64,000 nucleotides of DNA from Aurantiochytrium sp. KH105 (GCA_003116975.1 BGKB01000026.1:1079237-1143236); one strand, 5' to 3'. Positions 27,842-38,777 are shown, counted from the stretch's first letter. Made by a program: numbers and translations. The notes: generated by a model from the letters alone, not told the origin.

Positions 27842-28573
27842 ATGCGCGCAAGTGCCCTCTTCGTCCTCGTCTTGGCCGTACTCGGCGCCTCAGCCCAGGC
27901 CTCCAACGCCACAGAAGCCAAAACCAAGACCATCAAGCATTCGCAGCCAACATGCCTCGCCTTTCGCAAACTCGGCAATGGCTTTTGCCGCGAGAGGTAC
28001 GATGCGCACGGCAAGCCCGTCGGCAAAGGCGACTTTGAGCTCTACCAGCACGTGGCCACCAAGTCGGACTGCGCCGACCTCTGCTATGAGCAAGGCACTG
28101 CATGCACCGGCTACGAGTACAACGCATACAAAGAGAAGTGCGAGATTCACCACGACTACGTCGGCGCCTACAAGAAGGCAGACGGCAACGAGTGCGTCCA
28201 GGCATACATGACGTCTAACTGGAAAAAGTGCCACGTCAAGCCTCCTGTGGATCCTGCGCCCGAAGACGAATACGAGCTTGTCGGTCATGGCTTTTGCCGC
28301 GAAGAGTACGATCACTGGGGCTACCCGTACGGCAGTGGCGAGTACAAAACAGAGTGCAACGCCAAGAAGCCGTGCACCGAATACGAGTGCCGCCAGGCGT
28401 GTTCGGACTATGACTGGTGCAAGTACTACGAGTTCCAGGACATTGACCCAATGTACGTGCCGGAGGGCTCTTACCTTGAGGATGGTCAAGGGCGCTGCGA
28501 GCTGCACAAGGAGGACATGGACGCGTACCAGGCGTCATCGAAGGCCGTGTGCTATAGGAAGCGACAAGCGTAA
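27842..28573 (+). CDS. Secreted two-domain cysteine-rich protein B1 (PAN/Apple-like)
   Basis: A 243-residue protein. A signal peptide (RASALFVLVLAVLGASAQA, residues 2-20) is followed by two cysteine-rich modules of the same design as A1. Module 1 holds CLAFRKLGNGFCRERYDAHG and an ACTGYEYN core; module 2 holds YELVGHGFCREEYDHWGYP and a CSDYDWCKYYEF core. It lacks membrane segments, so a secreted or cell-surface role is likely. It differs from the neighbouring duplicate B2 by only a few residues (for example Lys-Glu-Asp-Met near the end against Lys-Glu-Tyr-Met). It shares a 741-bp divergent promoter region with A1. Confidence 0.82.
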   Translation: MRASALFVLVLAVLGASAQASNATEAKTKTIKHSQPTCLAFRKLGNGFCRERYDAHGKPVGKGDFELYQHVATKSDCADLCYEQGTACTGYEYNAYKEKCEIHHDYVGAYKKADGNECVQAYMTSNWKKCHVKPPVDPAPEDEYELVGHGFCREEYDHWGYPYGSGEYKTECNAKKPCTEYECRQACSDYDWCKYYEFQDIDPMYVPEGSYLEDGQGRCELHKEDMDAYQASSKAVCYRKRQA

Positions 28574-29260
28574 CGTTTGAGGCTCGCATTGACATCAATG
28601 TAACTTCCCGGATAAGAACCAAACAATGTACATACACTTCTTCTTTTGTTTTCATTTTCTTTGGGGGCTGATCGCGACGACAACACACGGACGCCCGCGA
28701 GACATTGCTTGCAATCAAGAGCGTAGCATTCGAGATTGATGAATCCGCTCTTGCATGGCCTTTGAATTGAATGACGTCGATTATGTGTCGTTACTTTGCT
28801 GTTCGCCGTTCGCGATCCGTTTGTCTTTGGCATGGAAGACATTCGTTCATGTGCAAATTTTGTCTTTCAAAGATACTTGTCTGCTGTCCAAGTCGCAACT
28901 AATATCGGCACTTACGGATGATTCAACAAGTGTAGATGGCATCTTCATTCATGAGTGTTGGACCGTGTAAAGCTAGCATTCGTTCGCAGATATCTTGTTG
29001 GGTTTTCGCTTTGACCTGACTCGTTGCTTACAAACTTCAACGGAAGCTTGAAAAGCCTCATTCGAGTTTCCGACCTCGATGCAACAAGCCGCAGTGGGTC
29101 TGAATGAGACATCCCGTACTCTTGCGTTCATCTCAGAGTCATGGACGTTTGCCTCAAGACCTCCTCTTCGACTTCCCTTTCCCAAGGTCATGTATATCAA
29201 TGTGGAGGTATTAAACATGATACGACTTTCTTTATGTACAATCGACCTTTTGGATCTAAT
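28574..29260. other. Convergent intergenic between the two pairs
   Basis: About 690 bp of moderately A+T-rich sequence between the 3' ends of B1 and A2. The first 60 bp match the 3' flank of B2 (ACCAAACAATGTACAT is in both). No gene is seen. Confidence 0.5.
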
Positions 29261-30028
29261 CTAGCAGTTCTTCGCGTAGCACTTTGCCTTGGAGGACGGC
29301 TTGTACGCGCCAATGTATCCGCGGTACAGCTCGCAGCGACCTGCACCCTCCTCGATGTGGGTACCCCACGGAAGGTTGTCAGGGTTGATCGGCTTGAACT
29401 CGTAGTACTTGCACCACTCGTAGCCCGTGCAGGCTTCGCGGCACTTGTCCTCCACACACGGCTTGTCCTTGTTGCAGTACGTCTTGTAGTCTCCCAAGCC
29501 GTACGGGGTGCCGTCGTGGTCGTAGGCCTCACGGCAGTAGCCATTGCCAACAAGCTTGTACTCACACGTCGGCTCGGGCTCCGGCCGGGGAGGCGTAAAG
29601 CACTCGCTCTTGTCTGCCGTCTTGTATGCTTCGTAGCACTCGACGCCATGCTTGGCCTTGTAGGCGCCCACTTCGCCGCGATGCACCTCGCACGTCTTGC
29701 GATGGCTTCGGCTGTCGTACTCCCAGCCGGTGCAGTCTTCGTCTTCGTAGCAGAGCATGGCGCACTCGCTCTTGGACTCGATATGCTTGTAAAGGTTGAA
29801 GGTTCCGGTTCCGACAGGGTTGCCATAGTGGTCGATGTTCTCACGGCAAAAGCCGTCGCCGAGCTTCTTGAAGGCCAAACAGGTGGGCTTGTGCGGGTGC
29901 GAGGTGAGCTTGCGGGAGTCTTGCAAGGTGGTCTGGGCCTTGGAGCGCAGACTGGCTGCCTCGCCCATGGTGGCGAGAACGGCCATGACGAGGACGAGAA
30001 GAATGCTGGCTCGCATGTTCATCTCCAT
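29261..30028 (-). CDS. Secreted two-domain cysteine-rich protein A2 (PAN/Apple-like)
   Basis: A 255-residue protein colinear with A1 over its full length, about 90% identical by eye. Signal peptide at residues 5-22, then modules at about 47-140 and 152-255. Differences are scattered and conservative (for example FCREKVDHYG against FCRENIDHYG, and LLGNGYCREAYDY against LVGNGYCREAYDH), as expected of a functional duplicate. All module cysteines are conserved between the two copies. It is transcribed away from B2 across the second copy of the bidirectional promoter. Confidence 0.82.
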   Translation of the reverse strand: MEMNMRASILLVLVMAVLATMGEAASLRSKAQTTLQDSRKLTSHPHKPTCLAFKKLGDGFCRENIDHYGNPVGTGTFNLYKHIESKSECAMLCYEDEDCTGWEYDSRSHRKTCEVHRGEVGAYKAKHGVECYEAYKTADKSECFTPPRPEPEPTCEYKLVGNGYCREAYDHDGTPYGLGDYKTYCNKDKPCVEDKCREACTGYEWCKYYEFKPINPDNLPWGTHIEEGAGRCELYRGYIGAYKPSSKAKCYAKNC

Positions 30029-30709
30029 CTTTCTGTTCCTTTGGCTTTGCTTTGGGAGTGTTTGGCTTTGTGTTCTTTGGCTTGAGGTTTGCTTTGAGGT
30101 TCTGATTCTGGTTGTTGTCAGCCTCGCGACGGGCCTTCGCGCACGATGCCAGAAGTGTCACTTCACTTCACAGCACCATCGACTGGCTCGTCGGCCTCTT
30201 CCTTTATTGGGAGCGAGTCGAGTAACTGGTGACCAACGCATGACTTCGATGGCCGATGTGATGAGATCAAAGCTGCCACTGCGTGGACTTGAGCGCGTAT
30301 ACGTGGAGTCACAGCATGTACATGGACGGCGGAGCCGAGCTGTACGATGCACGCGAGGTCCAACGCCCTGGCCCTTGCGTACATGAACTCGAAGGAGTGC
30401 CCGATGCGAAAAAGGGGCAAGGAAGACAAAACTGCCTGGCTATCTCCACCTAATAACCCACTAGGAGGGTGCTAGTATGAGAGCTGGCCGGTGTGTGCTG
30501 GGTCCGGCTCTGCAACTTGGAACATGGTCGAGATAGAAAGGGAACGTAGTAAGCGGACGATGGGCTCATCGGCCTCGAAAATCGCAAGCTGCCGAGCATC
30601 AGCAAAACGCAAACCACAAGCCTCAAAGCAAGCCTTCAAAAAGCAAGCCTTCAAAGCAAGCCCCAGCAACAACAAATAGTCCCAAGAAAGAAACCCCAAA
30701 ACAGAAAAG
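30029..30709. promoter_or_regulatory. Bidirectional promoter region, copy 2
   Basis: The counterpart of 27101-27841 in the duplicated pair. The B-proximal part, about 30380-30709, is almost identical to copy 1. The A-proximal part has diverged, and the 51-bp unit present twice in copy 1 occurs once here (about 30312-30370). Confidence 0.6.
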
Positions 30710-31441
30710 ATGCGCGCAAGTGCCCTCTTCGTCCTCGTCCTGGCCGTCCTCGGCGCCTCGGCCCAGGCCTCCAACGCCACAGAAGCCAAATCCAAGACCA
30801 TCAAGCATACGCAGCCGACATGCCTCGCCTTTCGCAAACTCGGCAATGGCTTTTGCCGCGAGAGGTACGACGCGCACGGCAAGCCCGTCGGCAAAGGCGA
30901 CTTTGAGCTCTACCAGCACGTGGCCACCAAGTCAGACTGCGCAGATCTCTGCTACGAGCAAGGCACTGCATGCACCGGCTACGAGTACAACGCACACAAG
31001 GAGAAGTGCGAGATCCACCACGACTACGTCGGCGCCTACAAGAAGGCAGACGGCAACGAGTGCGTCCAGGCGTACATGACGTCTGATTGGGAAAAGTGCC
31101 ACGTCAAGCCTCCTGTGGATCCTGCGCCCGAAGACGAATACGAGCTCGTCGGTCATGGCTTTTGCCGCGAAGAGTACGATCACTGGGGCTACCCGTACGG
31201 CAGCGGCGAGTACAAAGCGGAGTGCAACGCCAAGAAGCCGTGCACCGAATACGAGTGCCGCCAGGCATGCTCGGACTATGACTGGTGCAAGTACTACGAG
31301 TTCCAGGACATTGACCCAATGTACGTGCCGGAGGGCTCTTACCTGGAGGACGGTCAAGGGCGCTGCGAGCTGCACAAGGAGTACATGGGCGCATACCAGG
31401 CGTCGTCGAAGGCTGTGTGCTACAGGAAGCGACAGGCGTAA
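30710..31441 (+). CDS. Secreted two-domain cysteine-rich protein B2 (PAN/Apple-like)
   Basis: A 243-residue near-identical duplicate of B1, with the same signal peptide and the same two modules. The DNA upstream of the start is nearly the same as that of B1 for over 250 bp, so the duplication took in the promoter. A candidate polyadenylation signal (AATAAA) lies about 27 bp after the stop. It is convergent with the SET-domain gene, 172 bp between stop codons. Confidence 0.82.
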   Translation: MRASALFVLVLAVLGASAQASNATEAKSKTIKHTQPTCLAFRKLGNGFCRERYDAHGKPVGKGDFELYQHVATKSDCADLCYEQGTACTGYEYNAHKEKCEIHHDYVGAYKKADGNECVQAYMTSDWEKCHVKPPVDPAPEDEYELVGHGFCREEYDHWGYPYGSGEYKAECNAKKPCTEYECRQACSDYDWCKYYEFQDIDPMYVPEGSYLEDGQGRCELHKEYMGAYQASSKAVCYRKRQA

Positions 31442-31613
31442 CGTCTGAGACTCAAGTAAGACGTGAAATAAACCAAACAATGTACATATCCTTTTTTGAG
31501 AACAAAGACCAAGCACAAGTAAGATGGCTTATTTACGTGTTTCATTTGCCAGTGAGCAGAGTTCTGATCTCTTCTCGTACCAGGCATTTGATTGGTGCGA
31601 CTTTTGGGGCATA

Positions 31614-32249
31614 TCAGTCCTCGGCCGAAGGTTCGGGGAAATCGTCGGGTCCAAGACTTGGGGCAGGGAGCACATCATCGACTTGCTCTTCGCCAAGACA
31701 TTGAGAGTCCTGACCAGAGTCATTTACATTGTCTTGTTCGGCGTTCTTGAACCAAAGGTTCGCGCCGTAGTATATGCACAGCTCCTCACCGGCCTCAATG
31801 TCTCTCGCGGCAAAGTACCTAATTTCATTTTCGTTCTCTTTGAGACGAAAGTCCACATTGGGTTGCTCCGAGTGATTGAAAAGACAACCAATTCCGAGCG
31901 GAAGGTATTGCGCGCCGCTGCGCCCTGCGTAAAAGTAGGAGTCGAAGATGGTGAAGCGGCCATATTTTTCATATTCGTGCATAGGGCACAGGATGCAAGG
32001 ACTTCGCTCGATTTCTTCGCCACGAGAGATTCGCCTCGCCGCCTCGACGCCACGCCCCTTGCCGCAAATCTCTTTCACGTGAAAGGCGTCCGAGCGCTGG
32101 AGCACATATTCGCGCTGTCCGTTTGTCGTGTCGTCGCGCATGTTCGCCTTGGCCTCATGGTCGTGCTGTTCGTGCGAGACTGTTTCGGGCTGTTCGTGCG
32201 AGACTATTTCGGGTCCGCACCCAGGGCCGCCGCTCGCGCGGCCCTTCAT
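31614..32249 (-). CDS. Small SET-domain protein (lysine methyltransferase family)
   Basis: A 211-residue protein from the ATG at 32249; a second ATG at codon 37 (MRDD) would give 175 residues. The SET core has GKGRGVEAARRISRGEEIER near 63-82, the catalytic-knot signature GCLFNHSEQPNVDFR near 120-134, and a C-terminal YFAARDIEAGEELCIYYG near 144-161. NHS...PN and the final Tyr bind SAM and lysine in the family. There is no pre-SET, post-SET zinc site or other domain, so it is a stand-alone SET protein whose substrate could be histone or non-histone. An acidic tail of about 45 residues follows. Confidence 0.85.
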   Translation of the reverse strand: MKGRASGGPGCGPEIVSHEQPETVSHEQHDHEAKANMRDDTTNGQREYVLQRSDAFHVKEICGKGRGVEAARRISRGEEIERSPCILCPMHEYEKYGRFTIFDSYFYAGRSGAQYLPLGIGCLFNHSEQPNVDFRLKENENEIRYFAARDIEAGEELCIYYGANLWFKNAEQDNVNDSGQDSQCLGEEQVDDVLPAPSLGPDDFPEPSAED

Positions 32250-32774
32250 CTATCCCTCTCGCGCGCGGACTCCTCTGCGCCAGCCGATTCCTCACCCGGT
32301 GATTTGGGCTCCTGGTCTGCCGGTCTGGTGGTCCTGATGAAACCATGCTGCAACTGGACAAGGAGAGAGAGAGAGAGAGAAAGAGGGCCCGAGAGACTCA
32401 CACCGCGCCGCCACCGAGTCGAGAGGACCAAAGAGAATGGCCCCCATCCATCCGTGCTAGGCGATGTATGCATGCACACGCACGCGCAGGCAGTGCGTCA
32501 TAGATGGGAGGGCCGAGGGCCGAGGGCCGAGGGCCGAGGGCCACGGCGCAGAGGACGGCGTTCTGTTGTGCCTGCGCGTCATTGATGTCGCCACGATGAG
32601 CAAGCAATGCGACCTGGACGCAAGGGGGACATAATCGATGGAGCAGAAATTACTGGGCGTTGTATAGATAGACAGACGGAAGATTGATATATTTATGAGT
32701 GCCATGGCCCACGTGCGGCGCCGCGAAGGGGAAAAGCGCGGTCATGAATTCATTCACGCAAGTGGTGTCGCGGG

Positions 32775-32812
<38 letters not shown>

Positions 32813-32938
32813 GCAGCAACAACAGAAGGAAGAGAAGGCATCATTGCTGCAAATGCTTGAACGGCAGCGAGCGGCTGGTGGTGGGTATTGTGTGAGGTGG
32901 CTCTGGCGTGTCGGCAGCGAAAGGCAGGAGCACTCTCT
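32250..32938. other. Intergenic, SET upstream / CcP downstream
   Basis: About 690 bp. It holds a GA run (32363-32380), four CCGAGGG 7-mers in tandem (about 32511-32541) and an AGC trinucleotide run (32776-32816). No gene is seen. Confidence 0.5.
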
Positions 32939-34306
32939 TTACTCGCGAGGGCCAAAGAGGATGTAGCGGCGCCAGCCGTGGAACTTGCGGACGCCGTTCT
33001 CCTGGAGCTTGATCCAGGCCTTGGCAAAGTCCTTGGAAAAGGCTTCCTCATCGGCGGCGTACTTTTCGACGTACTTTTTGAACTTGGGGTCCTGCACAAG
33101 CGCAAGGTCCGTGGGCAGCATCATGAGCTCGGTGCTGGGATCCTCATACTGCTCAGGGCCATTCCATGCGGCGCCCTTGTGCGTGGTCTTCTTGCTCCAG
33201 CGCTCCTCAAGCAAGAGGCGGAAGAACTCGTTGGAAAAGGTGGTCGGCGCGCGCGTCCAGGGGCCCTCGTAGCCGCTTGCACCGGTGTGGCAGCGGCCGA
33301 GAGCGTGAGCGCCCGCGAGCGCGACAATCTCCTGATCGTTGAATCCCATGCGGTAAAAGATATCGCGAAGGTGCTCGGCAGGTGCGTCCTTGTGGTCGCG
33401 GCCGTCGGCGTCCGGGAGAAGGCCGTCGGGCTGAACGTCGTGGCCCTCGTCGTAGTCCTTGCGTCCGGGGCGCCAGTTGGGAAACTCGGGGCCGCCCATC
33501 TCCTCGATGGCGACGGTGCCGGCAAGGGACCAGAGATCGCTGTAGGTGATGCCAGGGAACTGGGCCTTGACGGCCTCGAGGCGGGCGCGGCCCTTGTCGA
33601 GGCCGGCGTTGGCGCCCCAGCCGCCCTCTTCCTTGAAGCGCATCATGGCGCCCTCGCTGCCGCCCTTGCCGGTGTTCTTGTCGTAGGTGCCAGCGTTGTG
33701 CCAGGCGAGACGCACAAAGACGGGGCCGTAGCTTCCGTCATCATGCTTTTCGTCGTCGAGCACCTCGCGAATGGCCTCCTTGACACGCTCGTAGTCGACG
33801 GGTTCCTTGGTGGCCGGCGTGGACTGGGCGCTGGGGACGCCAGCGGCCTCGGCCACGCGGCGCGCGGTCTCGGTCTGGGTCTGGGCCTCCTTCTCGGCGG
33901 CCTTGGTCTCGGCAGCGACCTCCTTCTCGAGGCGCTTGCCGAGGGACTCGACCTCGCTCTTGAGCTCGGAGACCTTGAGTTCGGCACCCTCGGCGGCGCC
34001 GCTGCCGGGGACGGTGGCGCCCTTGTCCATGCCGGTGGCCTTCATGATGTCGTCGCGGAAGTAGTACCCGGCGCCGGCGAGCACGGCCACGAGGAGGAGG
34101 CCGCCACCGCCGCCGCCGCCACCGGACGGCGCGCCCTCGGGCGGGGGCGGGGGCGGGGACGCGGGGGCCGGCTTGGCGGCCGTGGGCGCGGGTCCGCCCT
34201 GCGGCGGCGGCGTCGTGTTCAGGCCGCGCCGCGCCTTGGCTCCGGGGCCGCGCCGGGCCGCCACGGCCCGGGCGTGCATGCGCGACCTCGCGAGCGTCGC
34301 GCGCAT
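32939..34306 (-). CDS. Mitochondrial cytochrome c peroxidase (class I haem peroxidase)
   Basis: A 455-residue protein from the ATG at 34306. An Arg/Ala-rich presequence ([19 protein letters not shown]) and a Pro/Gly-rich segment precede a single hydrophobic helix ([14 protein letters not shown], about 70-83) and a coiled-coil-like charged linker (about 110-160). The peroxidase domain has the distal triad in [12 protein letters not shown] (Arg199, Trp202, His203), the proximal haem ligand His334 in [10 protein letters not shown], and Trp350 in GYEGPWT, the radical site of cytochrome c peroxidase. [14 protein letters not shown] and [12 protein letters not shown] close the domain. The layout fits an inner-membrane-anchored enzyme of the intermembrane space that removes hydrogen peroxide using cytochrome c. 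An ascorbate-using or hybrid APX-CcP activity cannot be excluded. Confidence 0.9.
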   Translation of the reverse strand: MRATLARSRMHARAVAARRGPGAKARRGLNTTPPPQGGPAPTAAKPAPASPPPPPPEGAPSGGGGGGGGLLLVAVLAGAGYYFRDDIMKATGMDKGATVPGSGAAEGAELKVSELKSEVESLGKRLEKEVAAETKAAEKEAQTQTETARRVAEAAGVPSAQSTPATKEPVDYERVKEAIREVLDDEKHDDGSYGPVFVRLAWHNAGTYDKNTGKGGSEGAMMRFKEEGGWGANAGLDKGRARLEAVKAQFPGITYSDLWSLAGTVAIEEMGGPEFPNWRPGRKDYDEGHDVQPDGLLPDADGRDHKDAPAEHLRDIFYRMGFNDQEIVALAGAHALGRCHTGASGYEGPWTRAPTTFSNEFFRLLLEERWSKKTTHKGAAWNGPEQYEDPSTELMMLPTDLALVQDPKFKKYVEKYAADEEAFSKDFAKAWIKLQENGVRKFHGWRRYILFGPRE

Positions 34307-35338
34307 CTTCTCTCTCCCCTTTGCTTCTCCCCCTTCTCTCTCTTTCCTTCTTGTCGCCTCGCTCGCTCGCTCGCTCGCTCGCGGTCGCCAGGTACGATCT
34401 CTCTTGTGCGCGCGTTCGCGTTGCAGGTCTGCGCCGCCTCGAGCGCAGAAAGATACTCGGAGGCCGAGCAGCAAGCAGCAGCAGCAGCAGCACGCACACA
34501 GCAAACAGAGGGAAGAAAGATCAGGATCCGCGGCCTAGGCCCCGGCTACCGCAATCGCTAGCAGCCACGTGTGCGCCCTTTGCTGCCTCCTATCTGTCTG
34601 ATTTCTGCTTGCTGTTCCTCGCGTTGCAGAGAGACACCGTGACCGTGATCAGCAGCAGCCGCAGCAGCAGCGCAGGCAGGCAGGAGAAAGAGCCGCGGCG
34701 AAGGGAGGAACCGGGCGGGACACAGAATCAGCAACCATGGCAAACAGAATCGCGGCGGCGTTGGAGGCAGCGGAACCGGCAGGCCGACAGAACTGACGAT
34801 GGCAGAACGGCCGCGATCGCGCAAACGGCGGCGCAAGGCGAGGAGGAGAAAGTTGAGGAAGGGCGGCGCGGAGAGGGTTGGATGAAGCTCAGGGATGAGG
34901 AAGGGAAGGAGGAGGGAGGAGGGAGGAGATCGGCTGCGGTTTGCGCGCGGTTAGGATTGACCGATGAGATGGCTGGAGACAGCAAAGCGTGGAAAGGATT
35001 GGCGAGGGGCAACAATTAAGCGGAGTCGCACCGGCGCGAGGAAAGAGGTGTATCGTGTTATTTGTTTGTCGTCATCAGCAGCAGCGTGCAATTATCCAAG
35101 TTCGACGTCAAGAAAGTTCTAGGCCAATGTCATATAAGTATCAAGTCACTGACCAAGCAGGTGGCTGGCTGGCCGACTTGGACGAAGCTCTTGGCAACAT
35201 GAGCCCCAGGTGACAAGTAAAGAAAATGAAATCTTGTTGTGATGTGGAGAATAAAAGAGAATGTGGTCGCAGAGAGTCACGTTCTATCAGAATATGTGAT
35301 GCGTGCGCGCAACATCAGCGCTGCCATAGTTGGAAAGC
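34307..35338. other. Intergenic, CcP upstream / CCCH downstream
   Basis: About 1 kb. A GCTC run at about 34357-34386 reads GAGC on the CcP sense strand, 50-80 bp upstream of its start. AGC repeats lie near 34470-34492. No further gene is seen. Confidence 0.5.
34357..34386 (-). repeat. GAGC tetranucleotide tract upstream of CcP
   Basis: About six GAGC units on the sense strand of the peroxidase gene. The run resembles the one upstream of the LRR-NEL gene. Confidence 0.85.
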
Positions 35339-36715
35339 CTAGAGGGTCGTCTTGAATGCGCCTTGAGGACGATGAAAGGCGTTCGCGTAGCCGCCAGCGC
35401 CCGCACCATAGGCTCCGAAAAAGGAAAATGGCTCGGACGAAGGCACTTGTGCCTGCGCATGCTGCATGTGCGTTTGCTCAAGAGCAAACATGTGCGAGTT
35501 ATCGTGATAGTGTGCATGTTGCGCCTGAAGATGCTGCTGGGGTTGCTGCGGAGGGTAAAACATGTGTTGGTGTTGCTGATGTTGCGGCTGTTGCTGATGT
35601 TGTTGGTGGCGCAAGAGATGCTGGTGCTGGTGCTGTTGAATGCTGTGGTCTTGGGGCTGCTCTGCGGATGCGCCAGGCTCGAAAAGCGTAGGGAGCGGGC
35701 GGAATACGGTCTCGGGCGAGGTGGTCGAGAATGACGAGTCGCAGGGCCCAAACTGACTGCCAGTGGGTGTGGAGCCACTGCAGGCCGTCTGGAGCGGGGA
35801 CGGAGCCGAGCGACCCGCCAAGGTGGCGCTCGTGAGGCTCTCCGCGCTAGACATGCTGGAAATACTCGAAGAGCTCATGCTGCCCGAGCGATCCAGTTGG
35901 ATGGTGTTGGGCGGCGACGTGTCGAAGCGAAGATCACAAAACTGCGTGCTCAGATCGGGAAGACCGGCTCGCGAGAATTTGACCAGGTCGTCGAGCTGCT
36001 GCATCTCGCCAAAAGGCGCCGCCGCGGACACTGCGGACGCGGTGTTAACCGGCGCTGTGGCTGTAGAGGGCTGCGCAAAGCTTGATTCATCACTGCTGGA
36101 CTTGGATTCCTCGAACACGCTCGAAAATGCACTCGTGTAGTCGAACTCTTGCAGAGGGGCGCTCCGCGAGGTGCCCGGGGTCTGCGGCGGCGGCGGGAAT
36201 AGCGGCCCCGTCTCGCGGGAGAGCTGCCGCGACGGCGGCGGCTGCTGCCGTTGTTGTGTCATGGGTGGAGCGAAATAGGAGCTGTATGCATCTTCGGAGG
36301 CACTCGATGCGCTGAGCCTTCGCTGCACGTCGTTTGATTGGAGTGTAAGAGACGGAAGCGCGGGAAAATGAGACTCGTGCTGCTGGGCCAACAAGGGGGA
36401 AAGATTGGGCGAGAGAATGCGTGCGTCGCTGTCGAACGGAGAGCTATCCTCGGCCTTGGCCTCGGTTTCCGATGAAAAGGAGGAAGAGTGCGGAAGCTTG
36501 GAAGAAGCTTGGTCCGTCGGGAGAGCACTTGGTGAGTGCATGTCGGGCTCGGGCGTTCCCGCGCTCCCGTTGTCGCTTTGGTTCGAGGACTGCGGCTTTT
36601 CATCCTTTTCCTCGCTATGCGTGGGGATCATCTCCTGCTTGGGTTTCGCCTGCGCTTGCGAGGCTGGCATACCCGGTGGCGGAGATGGCGAATGCGTCGC
36701 GGGGGTGGCTTGTTG

Positions 36716-36746
<31 letters not shown>

Positions 36747-36933
36747 TGTTGCTGCTGCTTGAGCTTGGCACGCCTCACAGCCCATTTTTCGAGCTCCACG
36801 GGGCCGTGTGCGAATTGGCACTTTTCAAAGTAGGGACAGCTCTGTGTCCGCATCCAGTTTTTGCACATTTTCGCCTTGTATCGAGCATTGTGTACAGGGC
36901 CCGTGGTCTTTTTCTTGGCGTTGTTCTTGGAGG

Positions 36934-36965
<32 letters not shown>

Positions 36966-37147
36966 GGCGGCGGCGAAGGCGTCTGTTGCTGCTGCGGCTG
37001 CTGCTGGCCCTTTGTCTCGACACGAGCCTCGGGAGGATCTGCCGTGACGGGTCCCATGGCCTTTGCCTGCTGCTGGGCGCGAAGATGATCTCCCGGAGGC
37101 CCATTGCGCCATGCGCCCCAGGCGTTGGGCTTGGCCTGCTGCTGCAT
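35339..37147 (-). CDS. Single CCCH zinc-finger protein with polyglutamine tracts
   Basis: A 602-residue protein from the ATG at 37147. One tristetraprolin-type finger lies at residues 95-114: Cys95-x8-Cys104-x5-Cys110-x3-His114, preceded by ARYKAKM, the usual lead-in, and followed by GPVELEKW. Glutamine runs flank it at 62-71 and 131-147, and a His/Gln-rich stretch sits near the C-terminus (about 530-560). The middle is Ser/Pro-rich and disordered in appearance. Fingers of this class bind AU-rich RNA and control mRNA decay or translation. Tristetraprolin has two fingers, so a single finger suggests weaker or partner-dependent RNA binding. The polyglutamine tracts are coded mainly by CAG/CAA and are probably length-variable. 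Confidence 0.87.
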
Positions 37148-37977
37148 CTTCTCGAGCGGGTGGTGCTGGACTAGGCCTCGCTTGCGAGGCGAGCGCTCTC
37201 GCTCCCGCTTCGACGGCTCTTGCCGATTCTTGCCTTACTTTTCTCCTGGTCCGGGTCCTGCCTGCTCGATAAGCAAGGTGAGGGGGACCCACCAACGGTG
37301 CTCTCGCGGGTCTCAGCCGGTCTCGCGCGGCCGCCCGGGGCGCGGGGCGTGCGTCTGCGCGCGCGGGGCCGGGCCTGGCGCTGCCCGGCGGGCTCGCAGG
37401 CGCGCTCGCGTCGCGGCGCGGCGCGGCGTGCGCAGGCTCGCCGGGCGGCGGATGGATGCTGCGCGCGGCGGAGGCCTCGACCCGAGCCGCGTCGAGGCGC
37501 AGCGGCGCGAACCGCCTCGAGCCGCGCGGCGCGGGGCGCCTCGAGCTCGCGCGGCGCGGCGGTGCGGCGGCGCGGCGGCTGCGACTGCGGCGGCGGCGGC
37601 TGCGCTCGGCGGCGAGGCGGCGCGCGGCCGGGCCCGCGCGGCGAGGCGCTGGAAGCGGTCGGTTCTGTTCTGCCGCGGCGAGGCGGGCCGATCGAATAAC
37701 CTCCAAGGTGGCGCAATGCGCGCTCGAGGCCGCGAGCGGGCGAGTCTGCGTGCGCGGCGAGCGGGCGCGGGCGAGGAGGGACGCGCGAGCCGTCTGCGCG
37801 GCGCCGGGCGCGGCGAGGAGGCGCGCAGCGAGCTCGAGGCGGGCGGGACCTGCTGCCGGCCGGCGAGGATTCGTGACTGTCAAAGTGCCGAAACCACCTG
37901 AACAGAGGGTGCGCACGGGCAGGCAGGCAGGCAGGCACAGTAACAGGCAGGCAAGCAGAGCAGGCTGACCCACGGCG

Positions 37978-37993
37978 AGGAAAGAAAGAAGGA

Positions 37994-38072
<79 letters not shown>
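37978..38072. repeat. GAAA tetranucleotide microsatellite
   Basis: About 23 GAAA units with one GGAAA interruption near the left end. Confidence 0.95.
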
Positions 38073-38449
38073 GGAGGAAGGGAGGAAAGGAGGAGGGGAA
38101 AGGGACGGGAGAGGAGCGCCAAGAACGAAGTGGCCGAGGAGGCGCGGCTCGCGGCGCTCGCGGACGCGCTCGAGGTGCGAGCCGGGCGGGCGAGCGCGGA
38201 AGGGCAAGAGGAGCGCAGCGAGGCGCCGAGACGCGCTTGGACGGCTGGACCGCGGGGGGGCTGAAGGCCGCGCGAAGCTAGGCGACGCGGCGAGAGCAAA
38301 AGATGCGTTACGATTTCGCAAAAGAAATGACCGGGTCAATGAGCAGCATCAAGGAGGCCGTCAGTGAGTCGGGGAGGGAGGGTCTCTCGAAGAACGCACG
38401 CAGCCCAAAGCATGGACGAGTCAAGCTAGGCTGGCTCGCTGGCTGGTAG

Positions 38450-38502
38450 GTTGGATGGATGGATGGATGGATGGATGGATGGATGGATGGATGGATGGAT
38501 AC
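38450..38502. repeat. GGAT tetranucleotide microsatellite
   Basis: About 12 GGAT units in intergenic DNA. The Met-Asp-Gly-Trp frames they open are artefacts. Confidence 0.95.
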
Positions 38503-38736
38503 AAGGATGGATCAAGAGAATAAACGTGCAGCCAAAGAGCAGAGTGGCCACGACCGACGACGCATCCATAGATTTGAAAGTCTTGCCCGCCCCGCAGCGA
38601 ATGAAAAACCGCCACTTGGGTGCGCAGAGACTTTGGTCCGGAGGCGAGGCTTTTGACATGCAAGGCTCGAATGCGCGAGCCATGCTGCTACAGCTTGACG
38701 TAGCGTTTCATTGATGGCCAATTAAACCACCCTCGT

Positions 38737-38739
38737 GTG

Positions 38740-38775
<36 letters not shown>
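38737..38775. repeat. CT dinucleotide microsatellite
   Basis: About 18 CT units. Confidence 0.95.

Positions 38776-38777
<2 letters not shown>

Noticed and set aside
32888-34561. 557-codon open frame on the plus strand opposite cytochrome c peroxidase
   Set aside because: It is antisense to a clear enzyme gene, its residues mirror the GC-rich codon use of that gene, and it has no recognisable domain.
36825-38339. 504-codon minus-strand frame
   Set aside because: It runs from the CCCH gene's other frame through GC-rich DNA and the GAAA microsatellite (a Phe-Leu-Ser repeat), so it is compositional.
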